Below are positions 25,738-32,697 of a stretch of DNA of 64,000 bases, piece after piece (the stretch's first letter is position 1; every line of letters begins with the position of its first letter). The stretch comes from a virus: positions 1 to 64,000 of IMG/VR virus record IMGVR_UViG_3300050011_000164. The stretch is one strand, 5' to 3'. A program made the position numbers and the translations under genes. Below the pieces are notes generated by a model, which did not search any database, had not been told where the DNA came from, and was given only the letters and a program-made list of their open reading frames with translations.

Positions 25738-26670
25738 CTACCTAGTGGGGGAGTTGACGTTGATTGTCATCGAACCGTCACCGCTGGTAAAGCTGGCGCT
25801 TTTATGGCCGAATTGTTTGTCAATGGCACCCAAACAATCGTCACGAAAACAATCCTTCGTACTCGGCTTGTCGTAGTCGTGCTCGATCTTGGGCGGCGGC
25901 GAAGACTCCATTTGTCGCTGTGCTTCCCGAGGAATGCTCTGATACGCACGCCCAACCGTGGTCGTAGTTACCGCCTCTACTTCTCCATTTGAATCCGTCT
26001 CCACTACCTGTACGGGCTGAGCGGCGACGGCTGCAATCGGAGGGGGTAAAGCGGCTGCGGCTGGAGCGGGTAAAGCGGCTGCGGCTGGAGCGGGATCGGC
26101 GGGGATAACGGGTGCTGGTGCCGCAAACAGGCTGGCCGTTGCCATGTTGAACTCTTCGTTGCTGACCATAATCTGTTCCATCTGCTTGATCTGCTCTGCC
26201 TGTATCTCGATTGTGCGGATAGTGTTCTGCATCCTGATTTGGTCGAGGGTCGGTCCACGTTGGCTAAAGCTGAAAGCCATGACCCCCGCGAAGATCGCCG
26301 TCACCACTCCCACGAATTTGAAAAAGCCAAACTTTGTGGCGGTTTCCACCGCTTTCGCCGCTTCAACCACCTTGGGCTCAGTCTTCAACATCTTGTCGGC
26401 GAGCTTTTTCACATCCTCCCATTTGCCATTGAACCATTGCTCGGCATCGGCTTCGCTCATGCCGTAATGCATCAAATGTCCCATGACATGTTTCCGCCAC
26501 TCTTCACGGGCGGCGTCAGTGGACGACTTCGCCGTACCACTGCACGCTTGATGAAACTCTTTCCAAGTCCCTTCTACGTCGCCCTGTCCCCTTGATGCGG
26601 CTTCGGCGACTTTTTGAAAGGTCTGGAAAGCTTTCTTGTGGATGTTGATGACGGCTGATTCGAATGACAT
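25738..26670 (-). CDS. Membrane-anchored coiled-coil protein with Pro/Ala repeats
   Basis: 310 aa, ATG 26670 coupled to the upstream stop by TAATG. Order: a helical N-terminal domain of about 110 residues, one transmembrane helix (FVGVVTAIFAGVMAFSF, about 118-134), a coiled coil (IRTIEIQAEQIKQMEQIMV), then a Pro/Ala-rich linker with a tandem repeat (ALPAPAAAALPPPIAA; a 24-nt DNA repeat near 26046-26094) and a polar tail. The layout resembles periplasm-spanning proteins such as spanins or tail-associated anchors. The function is not known. It is co-transcribed with a multi-pass membrane protein. Confidence 0.65.
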   Translation of the reverse strand: MSFESAVINIHKKAFQTFQKVAEAASRGQGDVEGTWKEFHQACSGTAKSSTDAAREEWRKHVMGHLMHYGMSEADAEQWFNGKWEDVKKLADKMLKTEPKVVEAAKAVETATKFGFFKFVGVVTAIFAGVMAFSFSQRGPTLDQIRMQNTIRTIEIQAEQIKQMEQIMVSNEEFNMATASLFAAPAPVIPADPAPAAAALPAPAAAALPPPIAAVAAQPVQVVETDSNGEVEAVTTTTVGRAYQSIPREAQRQMESSPPPKIEHDYDKPSTKDCFRDDCLGAIDKQFGHKSASFTSGDGSMTINVNSPTR

Positions 26671-26951
26671 TAGGCTACCACCCGACGAGGCGGGAGATTC
26701 GCCGCCCAAACCGCCGCTATGGGGGCGACGATAGACATTGCAAGACCACCCGCATCTACAACGCGGTTCATCTCAGCAAGAGTACCTGAATCAGGCATCA
26801 GGATGCGAATCGCGATGAATCCCAATACGACGACAAATGAGAACGCTCCGAAAGCGTAGAAAAATGAGCGTAAACGTTGTGAGCTTTTGCGAATTCCATC
26901 AATCAAAAGCCAGAGACAAACGAGCATGACGAGCAATGCGATGTATTCCAT
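26670..26951 (-). CDS. Small multi-pass membrane protein, leaderless
   Basis: 93 aa. Three hydrophobic segments: EYIALLVMLVCLWLLI, FFYAFGAFSFVVVLGFIAI and LAMSIVAPIAAVWAA. ATG 26951 is chosen because ATG 26960 lies inside the -10 hexamer (26959-26964) and could not be transcribed. The -10 ends 7 nt before ATG 26951, so the message is probably leaderless. It could be a holin or an anchor partner of the coupled coiled-coil membrane protein; nothing is diagnostic. Confidence 0.65.
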   Translation of the reverse strand: MEYIALLVMLVCLWLLIDGIRKSSQRLRSFFYAFGAFSFVVVLGFIAIRILMPDSGTLAEMNRVVDAGGLAMSIVAPIAAVWAANLPPRRVVA

Positions 26952-26958
26952 AGCAATC

Positions 26959-26969
26959 ATTATACCACG
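26959..26969 (-). promoter_or_regulatory. GTGGTATAAT leaderless promoter
   Basis: Minus strand CGTGGTATAAT, perfect TATAAT at 26959-26964, 7 nt before ATG 26951. A 6-bp hairpin (AGTGGG/CCCACT, 26979-26994) lies just upstream and may end the preceding transcript. Confidence 0.65.
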
Positions 26970-26999
26970 AGGGATTGAGTGGGGTATCCCACTAAAGTG

Positions 27000-27374
27000 C
27001 TACTCTTCGGTTCTGTCCAGACGCCGTAGCGTATGTTCGAGAAGAATGCGGCCTGTCTCGGTGTCGGGCACCAGATTGCCGTCAATGGCAAAGAACCCCC
27101 GCTCGTCAATTTCCACAACGGGCGGCTTGGGTAGTTCGACAACTACGGGCTCGAAGTCCCGCTTGAACATTCCAGCGGGCGGCTCGGGTAGCGGGCCGCA
27201 GGACTTCTCATACTCTTCCAGTCGTCTGATGACCTCGGGATCGAGCGGCGGGGGTGGGATGAGTGTGTAGCCCTCGATCTCCCTCGGGTGGACAATCTTA
27301 AGTCCCTCTCTGCCGTCCTCATCAGTAAAGACGACAAGCACTTCATCCATATTTTCGATTCTGACAAGCCTCAT
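27000..27374 (-). CDS. Hypothetical protein
   Basis: 124 aa, coupled to the upstream gene by ATGA. The N-terminal 40 residues are beta-rich (VLVVFTDEDGREGLKIVHP); the middle is Pro-rich (LIPPPPLDPEV, GPLPEPPAG), and the end is acidic and helical. It has no recognised domain. Second gene of the operon starting at 27586. Confidence 0.6.
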   Translation of the reverse strand: MRLVRIENMDEVLVVFTDEDGREGLKIVHPREIEGYTLIPPPPLDPEVIRRLEEYEKSCGPLPEPPAGMFKRDFEPVVVELPKPPVVEIDERGFFAIDGNLVPDTETGRILLEHTLRRLDRTEE

Positions 27375-27586
27375 CGTCTGCTCAATTCTCGGCTTCTTCG
27401 TCGCATCTCTGCGGGGTGGGCCGTTTCATCCACGTCGAACGAGAGCCCCAGTTTCGTTTGATTTCCGTGGAAATAATCGCCGATTGCTTCTTTCATCGTT
27501 CTCCCGCGACCGACCACGGGGGAGCCGGGAACTGTTGGATCATCTACCACAAATTGAGCGCCGTCTTTGCTTATCTTCAGCTTCAT
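27371..27586 (-). CDS. Small HicB-like fold protein, leaderless
   Basis: 71 aa. The run FVVDDPTVPGSPVVGRG and MKEAIGDYFHGN resembles the HicB-type antitoxin fold (beta-strand, PGxxxxG, then EAxxxx helix). No HicA toxin gene is adjacent, so it may be an orphan or another small regulator. The -10 TAGAAT ends 6 nt before the ATG, so the message is leaderless. The stop overlaps the next start (ATGA). The HicB likeness is weak. Confidence 0.55.
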   Translation of the reverse strand: MKLKISKDGAQFVVDDPTVPGSPVVGRGRTMKEAIGDYFHGNQTKLGLSFDVDETAHPAEMRRRSRELSRR

Positions 27587-27592
27587 AATCCC

Positions 27593-27604
27593 ATTCTACC
27601 ACAG
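27593..27604 (-). promoter_or_regulatory. TGTGGTAGAAT leaderless promoter
   Basis: Minus strand CTGTGGTAGAAT, -10 at 27593-27598, 6 nt before ATG 27586. Confidence 0.7.
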
Positions 27605-27615
27605 GTCGTAGTCGA

Positions 27616-27834
27616 TCATAACTTAACGAGTTTCTCCAGTTCCAGCCGACCTACCAACTCGTCAATGGTGTGTTGAAGCGGGGCCTTGAGCCAGTCGGGG
27701 AATTTCGGCTTGGCAATCAATTCACGAGAAACAGCGAGATCGGTTTCTATCTCTTCGATAGATTGATTGGCGAGCTTGGCGAGGCGTTCTTCTCGCCAAC
27801 GAGCACGGACGATATTGCATTGCTTTTTTGTCAT
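27616..27834 (-). CDS. Small helical hypothetical protein
   Basis: 72 aa, almost entirely helical and charged (EERLAKLANQSIEEIETDL, LQHTIDELVGRLELEKLVKL). ATG 27834 overlaps the TGA of the upstream gene (ATGA). Last gene of the operon 28240-27616. Unrecognised. Confidence 0.6.
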   Translation of the reverse strand: MTKKQCNIVRARWREERLAKLANQSIEEIETDLAVSRELIAKPKFPDWLKAPLQHTIDELVGRLELEKLVKL

Positions 27835-28094
27835 GACAACGGCTCAACGTGGCAGCCCCGCAAGAATTCTTGGTCATTCTTCTCGATTTTCCCCTTCTCG
27901 ATCTCTTCGGCGATGGATGTCGGAATCATTTTCTCAGGGTCGGCACAACGGACTGGAATCCCCAGTTTACCGACCCACTGCCACATGGCGGTGTACCTCG
28001 CAATACACTCGGGACATGCCCAGAGAGAAAGGTATTTTTCGAAGGCGGGTTTACCGCAGGGTTTGTTGCCCGGAACGTGATATCCACAGATCAT
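27831..28094 (-). CDS. Small zinc-binding protein
   Basis: 87 aa. ATG 28094 overlaps the upstream TGA (ATGA). It starts MICGYHVPGNKPCGKPA and has CPEC about 18 residues later; with the nearby His this makes a likely zinc site. The remainder is acidic and helical (SIAEEIEKGKIEKNDQEF). A longer open frame upstream overlaps the membrane-protein gene and is not used. Unrecognised. Confidence 0.6.
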   Translation of the reverse strand: MICGYHVPGNKPCGKPAFEKYLSLWACPECIARYTAMWQWVGKLGIPVRCADPEKMIPTSIAEEIEKGKIEKNDQEFLRGCHVEPLS

Positions 28095-28240
28095 TTCTTC
28101 CACACCAACCACGTGACGCTGTGCTTCGGTAGATGTGGTGGGGCGAAGATGGCCTGCGCCAGTAGGGCAACCGCCCAGAGCACACACCAAACCAGCACGG
28201 CGGAAAGAGCGAAGCCGATAACCGCAGCGGGGCGTCTCAT
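28091..28240 (-). CDS. Single-pass membrane microprotein, leaderless
   Basis: 49 aa: MRRPAAVIGFALSAVLVW, continuing as one long hydrophobic helix, then a short basic tail. The frame could extend upstream to 28291, but the -10 TACAAT (28247-28252) lies between and ends 6 nt before ATG 28240, so the short form is preferred. It could be a small holin-like, antiholin or signal-anchor protein. First gene of an ATGA-coupled operon. Confidence 0.55.
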   Translation of the reverse strand: MRRPAAVIGFALSAVLVWCVLWAVALLAQAIFAPPHLPKHSVTWLVWKK

Positions 28241-28244
28241 GCCC

Positions 28245-28451
28245 TCATTGTACCACAATGAAAGTCTTGGATGATCCATCAGCGTACTCAACCGTGAAGT
28301 TCACGTCACACTGCAATTCCCTGAACCGCTGGATGATCTTCTTCCACGTCTCATCCTGATAGGCGGTGTTGTATGCCGCTTTGACCTTTTCCAGTTCTTC
28401 CGTGGGCAAGGTCTGGTAGAGGCAACCGGGATGTGGACGGGGGGTCATCAT
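28245..28451 (-). CDS. Small hypothetical protein, leaderless
   Basis: 68 aa (MMTPRPHPGCLYQTLPTEEL ...), with a helical middle and a short beta end (FTVEYADGSSKTFIVVQ). The -10 TAGAAT ends 6 nt before ATG 28451. No family recognised. Its end overlaps the promoter of the next gene (28247-28258), as is usual in this cluster. Confidence 0.6.
   Translation of the reverse strand: MMTPRPHPGCLYQTLPTEELEKVKAAYNTAYQDETWKKIIQRFRELQCDVNFTVEYADGSSKTFIVVQ
28247..28258 (-). promoter_or_regulatory. TGTGGTACAAT leaderless promoter
   Basis: Minus strand TTGTGGTACAAT, -10 at 28247-28252, 6 nt before ATG 28240. Confidence 0.7.
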
Positions 28452-28457
28452 ACAGTC

Positions 28458-28469
28458 ATTCTACCACAA
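28458..28469 (-). promoter_or_regulatory. TGTGGTAGAAT leaderless promoter
   Basis: Minus strand TTGTGGTAGAAT, -10 at 28458-28463, 6 nt before ATG 28451. The TAG of the -10 is also the stop codon of the upstream gene (28461-28463). Confidence 0.7.
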
Positions 28470-28634
28470 ACCACCAGACCATTGAACATTGGAGTGTGGG
28501 CAGTTGTCTCGATGCATTTCGGTATTGCACTCAACGCAGATGGGTTGTTGATTTACGTGCAGGTCTAATAGGGTCTGTACACGAATACCACAACCGGGAC
28601 ATTCCCAGATGAAAAGTTCGGTTAATGCGCTCAT
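28461..28634 (-). CDS. Zinc-ribbon microprotein
   Basis: 57 aa: CPGCG near residue 12, CVEC near 33, then HRDNCPH. The spacing of two CxxC pairs fits a zinc ribbon. ATG 28634 overlaps the TGA of the 194-residue gene (ATGA). The stop is TAG, inside the next promoter. Too short to assign a function; small zinc ribbons often bind nucleic acid or proteins. Confidence 0.6.
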   Translation of the reverse strand: MSALTELFIWECPGCGIRVQTLLDLHVNQQPICVECNTEMHRDNCPHSNVQWSGGLW

Positions 28635-29215
28635 TTCTTCTCAGCTTCTTTCTTCTTACCAAGTCCCAGTCGCTTTATGGCCTCTTTGGTCTTACCGCAG
28701 TCGGCACATGGTCTCGGACCACACTTACCATCGCGGTATACATTTGGCTTGTAATCCCCGTAATTCTTGCGGACGTTCCGAGCCAATTGGACGAGAGCCG
28801 CGTCGAAGGTCGGTCCCCCACAGTCCAGCTTCCAGTCGTGATAATTCATCTCGCCTGTGGTGTCGTCCCAATCCTCGTTGGGCTGACCGTACAAATAGCC
28901 GTACTCGACTGGGCCGAATTCCAGCCAGCATTCCACGTTGACATTCTTCTTTGGGTCATCCGTCACCTTGCGACCATCGGTCTTGGCATAGTGAATACTG
29001 AGATTCTCTTCAATGGCGGGGACGGTCAGATGGCGCATGTATTGATAGCATTTGCCGCATTTGTCCCGCGAAACAAGGAATCCCTGCTTCTCTATCTTAT
29101 CCGCCTCTTTGGGCGTGATCTCGTTTCGAATCATTCGTTGGAGCTTGGGGTGGTAGTGGAGGAACCACCAAGCGTCGTAGGCGTTACTGATTTTGTGATA
29201 GCGTTTCTTTGTCAT
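28631..29215 (-). CDS. Hypothetical protein with zinc pairs
   Basis: 194 aa, ATG 29215 coupled by TAATG. It has CGKCYQY near residue 52 and CADCGKTK near 172. The middle is aromatic and acidic (YGYLYGQPNEDWDDTTGEMN), and the C-terminus is strongly basic (RLGLGKKKEAEKK). It looks like a nucleic-acid-associated phage protein, but no family is recognised. Confidence 0.6.
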   Translation of the reverse strand: MTKKRYHKISNAYDAWWFLHYHPKLQRMIRNEITPKEADKIEKQGFLVSRDKCGKCYQYMRHLTVPAIEENLSIHYAKTDGRKVTDDPKKNVNVECWLEFGPVEYGYLYGQPNEDWDDTTGEMNYHDWKLDCGGPTFDAALVQLARNVRKNYGDYKPNVYRDGKCGPRPCADCGKTKEAIKRLGLGKKKEAEKK

Positions 29216-29580
29216 TAGTGTTTTCCTTTGCGTGCGATCACCCAATCGAGATACTGAATGCCTCGCGAGTATTCTGCCTGTTTTGCGGCGTACTCAGCCC
29301 GCAGCTTACGAGCGAGCCTAAGCGATTCTGCCCGTGCTTCTTTCCGCGTCTTAGCCAAGAACCCGTTACAGGTATGAACCGCTCCCGACACAGCCTCAGG
29401 ATCACTGGGATCGGTCTCTGGATGCTCCGCTGCGAACTTGGGGCTGTGGGCTGTGTAGCCGTCACCCTCGTCGCATTCTCCAGTGATTGTGATGACTTCG
29501 TAGTCCCAACTCCCGAAAATCCAATATGCCTTGTCGCCGACCTTAAGGTCGATCAACTGTCTTTGGTGCCATTGTGTCAT
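29215..29580 (-). CDS. Hypothetical protein
   Basis: 121 aa. The N-terminal half is beta-rich (LKVGDKAYWIFGSWDYEVIT) and the C-terminal half is a basic helix (RKEARAESLRLARKLRAEY). It overlaps the upstream gene by 38 nt; TAAGG before the ATG can serve as a ribosome site. Coupled to the next gene by TAATG. Unrecognised. Confidence 0.6.
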   Translation of the reverse strand: MTQWHQRQLIDLKVGDKAYWIFGSWDYEVITITGECDEGDGYTAHSPKFAAEHPETDPSDPEAVSGAVHTCNGFLAKTRKEARAESLRLARKLRAEYAAKQAEYSRGIQYLDWVIARKGKH

Positions 29581-29854
29581 TTTTAGCCTTAAATAGTTCG
29601 GGGTTTGTTCCCCTAAATTCTTCTAGTGCGTTCTCTAGGTCACTCGGATGTTTGCCCCATGGATCGGCGATCATGAGCCAGAACCTCAGGCCCAGTAGAT
29701 AGAACTCAAACTCCCAGTCTTGGGAATGGTTATCGTACCCTGCCCCGATGTGAATGAGGTAGAACTCGGCCCAGCCGAATTCCTTGTGATGGGTGATCTC
29801 GTACCATTGGTTGGCGGAGAATCCCGCTGTCCAGTAATTGCTATAACCGAGCAT
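29543..29854 (-). CDS. Hypothetical protein, aromatic-rich
   Basis: 103 aa from ATG 29854, which has GGGAG 8 nt upstream; an in-frame GTG at 29938 would add a Lys-rich segment but lacks a good site. Rich in Trp, Tyr and Phe (YSNYWTAGFSANQWYEI, WEFEFYLLGLRFWLMI). Possibly a small globular phage protein; no family is recognised. Confidence 0.55.
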   Translation of the reverse strand: MLGYSNYWTAGFSANQWYEITHHKEFGWAEFYLIHIGAGYDNHSQDWEFEFYLLGLRFWLMIADPWGKHPSDLENALEEFRGTNPELFKAKNDTMAPKTVDRP

Positions 29855-29928
29855 CTTGGTTTCTCCCTTGCCCTTCTTGGTCTTCTTCTTAATACCGCTC
29901 ACATTACCCTTGCGGCTGCCTTTTGGGA

Positions 29929-30588
29929 CTAATCCCACAAGCTTTGGAAATGCTTTGCGAACAAAGCCAGTCCCTCCTCAAGAATAGCCTGATCCCGCGC
30001 TTCCAGAGCCCGTAGAGCGACGAAGTGGTCGTCCTTGACACTCTTCCATGCCTCGGGGCTGACGCCCTTAGGACGGCGACTAGGGTATGGGCCGAGTTCC
30101 TTCTCATAGAGGCAGTCATCTATGCGGTTGTGAGCCTCGAAGCCAGCGATCATCTTCATCATGATCTCGTCCCAGCGAGCTTCGGCGATCTTGAATGCCT
30201 CGTCGGTGGGGTTGCCAGTCTCGTCGATATACTCGGGACCCTCGGGGAATACGTGCATGGGCACGCCGTGCTTGTGCTCCTTCAGGTAGCGGAGAGCCTG
30301 TGGTAGCCAGCCCGAGAGGTAGGAGGCGAGACCCCAAGTGTCACGGTTAGCCCAGCCTCGGGCTCCGCGCTGAATGAACCACTTGATGGCGTAGTAAGTG
30401 TTCTCGGGGAACTCACGGATGTGCTTGATTCCACGGCGAATCGTCCAGTAAGTGGACGTGTACCATGGGTCGGGGGTGTCGTAGAAGAGGTCAGGGTCCC
30501 AAGGCACAGTACGGCAAATGTCAGTTGGGACAGGGATAGGACGGTTACGGAGAAAGAAATCAATCTTCCGCCAGAGTGATATGGTCAT
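29929..30588 (-). CDS. Conserved phage hypothetical protein
   Basis: 219 aa. ATG 30588 has AAGGAGC 8 nt upstream. The pattern RGARGWANRDTWGLASYLSG followed by LPQALRYLKEHKHGVP, and later a motif of the type W-x-x-x-x-x-M-I-x-x-F, recur in hypothetical proteins of many phages. Helical, with a Trp-rich N-terminus. A promoter (30716-30744), a leader of about 120 nt and a short upstream frame precede it, the only clear long leader in the window. It ends with TAG. Confidence 0.65.
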   Translation of the reverse strand: MTISLWRKIDFFLRNRPIPVPTDICRTVPWDPDLFYDTPDPWYTSTYWTIRRGIKHIREFPENTYYAIKWFIQRGARGWANRDTWGLASYLSGWLPQALRYLKEHKHGVPMHVFPEGPEYIDETGNPTDEAFKIAEARWDEIMMKMIAGFEAHNRIDDCLYEKELGPYPSRRPKGVSPEAWKSVKDDHFVALRALEARDQAILEEGLALFAKHFQSLWD

Positions 30589-30613
30589 GTCAGGTGCTCC
30601 TTTAGTTGGTCTT

Positions 30614-30631
30614 CTAAAGCGTACTTGACAT
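30614..30631 (-). promoter_or_regulatory. Five-codon upstream ORF in leader, ending in TAG
   Basis: ATG TCA AGT ACG CTT TAG (MSSTL), with GAGGAG 7 nt upstream, sits 25 nt before the start of the 219-residue gene. A stronger ribosome site than most real genes here suggests a translated leader peptide. The stop is amber, which matters because a CUA-anticodon tRNA is encoded in the window. Confidence 0.35.
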
Positions 30632-30715
30632 GGCTGTGCTCCTCGGGGGGTGATTGAATTTGAGAACGGCACCCGCGATACCGGACTTTGCAGGACTTAC
30701 GCTCGCTCTCTAAAC

Positions 30716-30744
30716 ATAATACTGAAAGTCAGGAAAATTGGCAA
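30716..30744 (-). promoter_or_regulatory. Sigma70-like promoter
   Basis: Minus strand TTGCCA (30739-30744), 17-nt spacer, TATTAT (30716-30721). The transcript would start near 30709 and run through the short upstream frame to the gene at 30588. Confidence 0.65.
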
Positions 30745-30751
30745 GAAAATA

Positions 30752-30779
30752 GCGGAAGTGGAGCGAGGGCCACTTCCGC
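30752..30779 (-). terminator. Probable terminator of the sugar operon
   Basis: Perfect 10-bp arms GCGGAAGTGG/CCACTTCCGC with an 8-nt loop. On the minus strand it is followed by TATTTTCTT. It lies 114 nt after the glycosyltransferase stop. Confidence 0.6.
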
Positions 30780-30892
30780 CTAAGGAAAGGTAATCAGCAT
30801 CTCGCTTGATGGCTGTCCGTGTCAATCGGTTCCACCCTGAAGGGGCAGCCCATTAGAGGCTACGGCAGCAAGGTATATCTAAGGTTTTGGAA

Positions 30893-31813
30893 TTACACCG
30901 ACTGGGCGACGGACGTGGTGGTCGCCGATCCCAATTTCACGTTAGGAGATACGCCGTGACCCTCATCCACCAGTTTCCGCATTCTGTCAGGCTTACCTTG
31001 AGCACCGTAGTACAGATTTGACAGGCTGTCATTCACCCCGGGCTGATCTTGACCCTCCCACATGCGTTCCTTCCAATGAACCTCGGTTGCTGTCCCCTGA
31101 GGTCCGATCTGTGGGTGCCAGACGTGCAAGACTTGTCCCGGCAGGGTCATGTGCAGCCCATACAGGGTGTCCATGGCACGCATGGCGGCATGATCTTCAC
31201 CACCCCAGCCACGGAAACGTTGATCCCAGCCGCCTACAGTCTTAAATGCTTCACGGGACATGATCTGAACCATGGCTCCGTACCAATGTCCGACTTTCGT
31301 ATCGGCTGTGCCGCCCAAGATGAACATGGACGCCAATGGTTCTGGGAACGGGAACGGGCTCGCGGGATCGGATTGCAGAAGGCAGCGTGAGGCTTCCTCG
31401 GTCAGTCGATAGAACTGACGGTAAGGAACGAACCAGAGTTTCTTGCCTCGCTTGCGAGCAGTACGAATCTCTTCGGCACAATAGAGAACGGAGTCAGCTT
31501 GCATGTAACCGTCAGCATCGATAATGACAAACACGTCACCCTTAGCCTTGGCTGCTGCATTGTTGACGGCGACCGACTTCGAGAATGGCTGACCTGTTGG
31601 ATCATCCCCCATGACAATTTGCGCTCCCGGCAACTGGGTTACCCAGTACCGCTTAAGCCATTCGACATTCTTTACCCGAGGATTCGTTGAGTCGAGGCAG
31701 CGGAACGGAATTATGACACTGATGCCCCGTCCCTTACGAAATAGTCGAGATACGAGCCAACTCACAATGGTCATAACTATAACCCCCACTACCAAATCTA
31801 CTGCCCCAATCAT
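30893..31813 (-). CDS. Glycosyltransferase family 2-like, membrane-anchored
   Basis: 306 aa. Residues 4-24 form an N-terminal transmembrane helix. A GT-A fold follows: ISVIIPFRC (31-39), the metal/nucleotide-sugar motif DAD (99-101) in VIIDADGYMQ, and GGWDQRFRGWGGEDHAAM near 197-214, which resembles the acceptor-side motif of chondroitin-type and GalNAc-type transferases. The tail is Ser/Thr-rich. ATG 31813 overlaps the stop of the pyruvyltransferase gene (ATGA). Probably modifies a surface glycan or phage component; donor and acceptor unknown. Confidence 0.82.
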   Translation of the reverse strand: MIGAVDLVVGVIVMTIVSWLVSRLFRKGRGISVIIPFRCLDSTNPRVKNVEWLKRYWVTQLPGAQIVMGDDPTGQPFSKSVAVNNAAAKAKGDVFVIIDADGYMQADSVLYCAEEIRTARKRGKKLWFVPYRQFYRLTEEASRCLLQSDPASPFPFPEPLASMFILGGTADTKVGHWYGAMVQIMSREAFKTVGGWDQRFRGWGGEDHAAMRAMDTLYGLHMTLPGQVLHVWHPQIGPQGTATEVHWKERMWEGQDQPGVNDSLSNLYYGAQGKPDRMRKLVDEGHGVSPNVKLGSATTTSVAQSV

Positions 31814-32577
31814 TTTAGTGCCTTTCTCAGTGCACGATATGCATCGTAAACTGCGAACTTAACATCCTCCACACGGAACTGCGAAGGTTCCCCCATCTTG
31901 CCGGCTTCCCAATTCATTTGGATGCTTGCCGAATAATCACGAAATTTGAAGTCCCCGCCATCCCTCGCCAGTGCGGGACAAACCTCCACACGACGAGGAA
32001 TACCGAATGCATCCGATACGATCATCCCATGCAGCGATGAGGTCACTATTCGTCTGCAAGCCCCGATCTGTTTCAGTACCTCAATCGGATCATCGCTCGG
32101 GTTGATAGCTTTGATAACCGTGCCCGCAGGCATCAGGTTTGTAAACCGAGGAACCAGTTCCTTATCCATGAAGTGCGGCAAGATACCTAAATCCCACTGC
32201 TTCGGCTGATCGCCAACTAACTCGTCCGCCAGTATTCCGGGATCACCTAGAGCGTAACTCCCCACGATGCCGCGAGCCGACAGCGGGCCACGTAACGACA
32301 GGATCGTCGATGAGATTTTTCCCATCTGCATAATTTGCAGCCGAGAATCTTCGTGCAACTTACCTGAGCCAAGAATGTAGCCATCCCATAGTGGCGGGAT
32401 GTGTTCTAAAACCGATCCAATGGACGCGATCTTTGAGTGCGAAATTGTGCCCCACTCCACCTCGATGTCGGCAAAGTGTTCAAGCAAATAAGGTGCTAAC
32501 GCATCGCCAAAGTTCGGCACTTCCTTCCACCAGTAGGCTTTAATTGGTTCGGCCCTGAAAAACTGTTTCAAATTCAC
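31810..32577 (-). CDS. Polysaccharide pyruvyltransferase family protein
   Basis: 255 aa, a little short for the family (about 300). Signatures: NFGDALAPYLLEHF near 22-35, GSGKLHED, LSLRGPLSARGI, ALGDPGIL near 120 and a C-terminal RIVTSSLHGMIVSDAFGIP, where the SLHG motif is diagnostic. Known members add ketal pyruvate to exopolysaccharide or cell-wall sugars. With the coupled glycosyltransferase this is a two-gene sugar-modifying operon, unusual in a phage and possibly used to change the receptor after infection (inference). Confidence 0.8.
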   Translation of the reverse strand: MNLKQFFRAEPIKAYWWKEVPNFGDALAPYLLEHFADIEVEWGTISHSKIASIGSVLEHIPPLWDGYILGSGKLHEDSRLQIMQMGKISSTILSLRGPLSARGIVGSYALGDPGILADELVGDQPKQWDLGILPHFMDKELVPRFTNLMPAGTVIKAINPSDDPIEVLKQIGACRRIVTSSLHGMIVSDAFGIPRRVEVCPALARDGGDFKFRDYSASIQMNWEAGKMGEPSQFRVEDVKFAVYDAYRALRKALK

Positions 32578-32652
32578 TGTAGCTCCTACTTCAGAAATGA
32601 GAAGAAGAGAAATTCGACGCTAGTAATGAATTAGGCGGTTTTCCAATAAAAA

Positions 32653-32674
32653 ATGGGGCTCCGAAGAGCCCCAT
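32653..32674 (-). terminator. Rho-independent terminator
   Basis: ATGGGGCTC, CGAA loop, GAGCCCCAT; on the minus strand followed by TTTTTTATT. It ends the transcript of gene 32698-33384. Confidence 0.85.
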
Positions 32675-32697
32675 TATAGGAATTTTTACAGTGTTAC

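Larger units (their letters stand above)
30632..30892. other. Intergenic region with leader, promoter, hairpin and unexplained segment
   Basis: 261 nt without a gene. It holds the leader and promoter of the 219-residue gene and a 10-bp hairpin. About 110 nt (30780-30892) show only partial pairing (GGCTG ... GGCAGCC) and no tRNA or known riboswitch pattern that I can recognise. Confidence 0.4.

Noticed and set aside
28241-28291. Upstream extension of the membrane microprotein to ATG 28291
   Set aside because: The -10 box lies between the two starts, so the transcript begins at ATG 28240.
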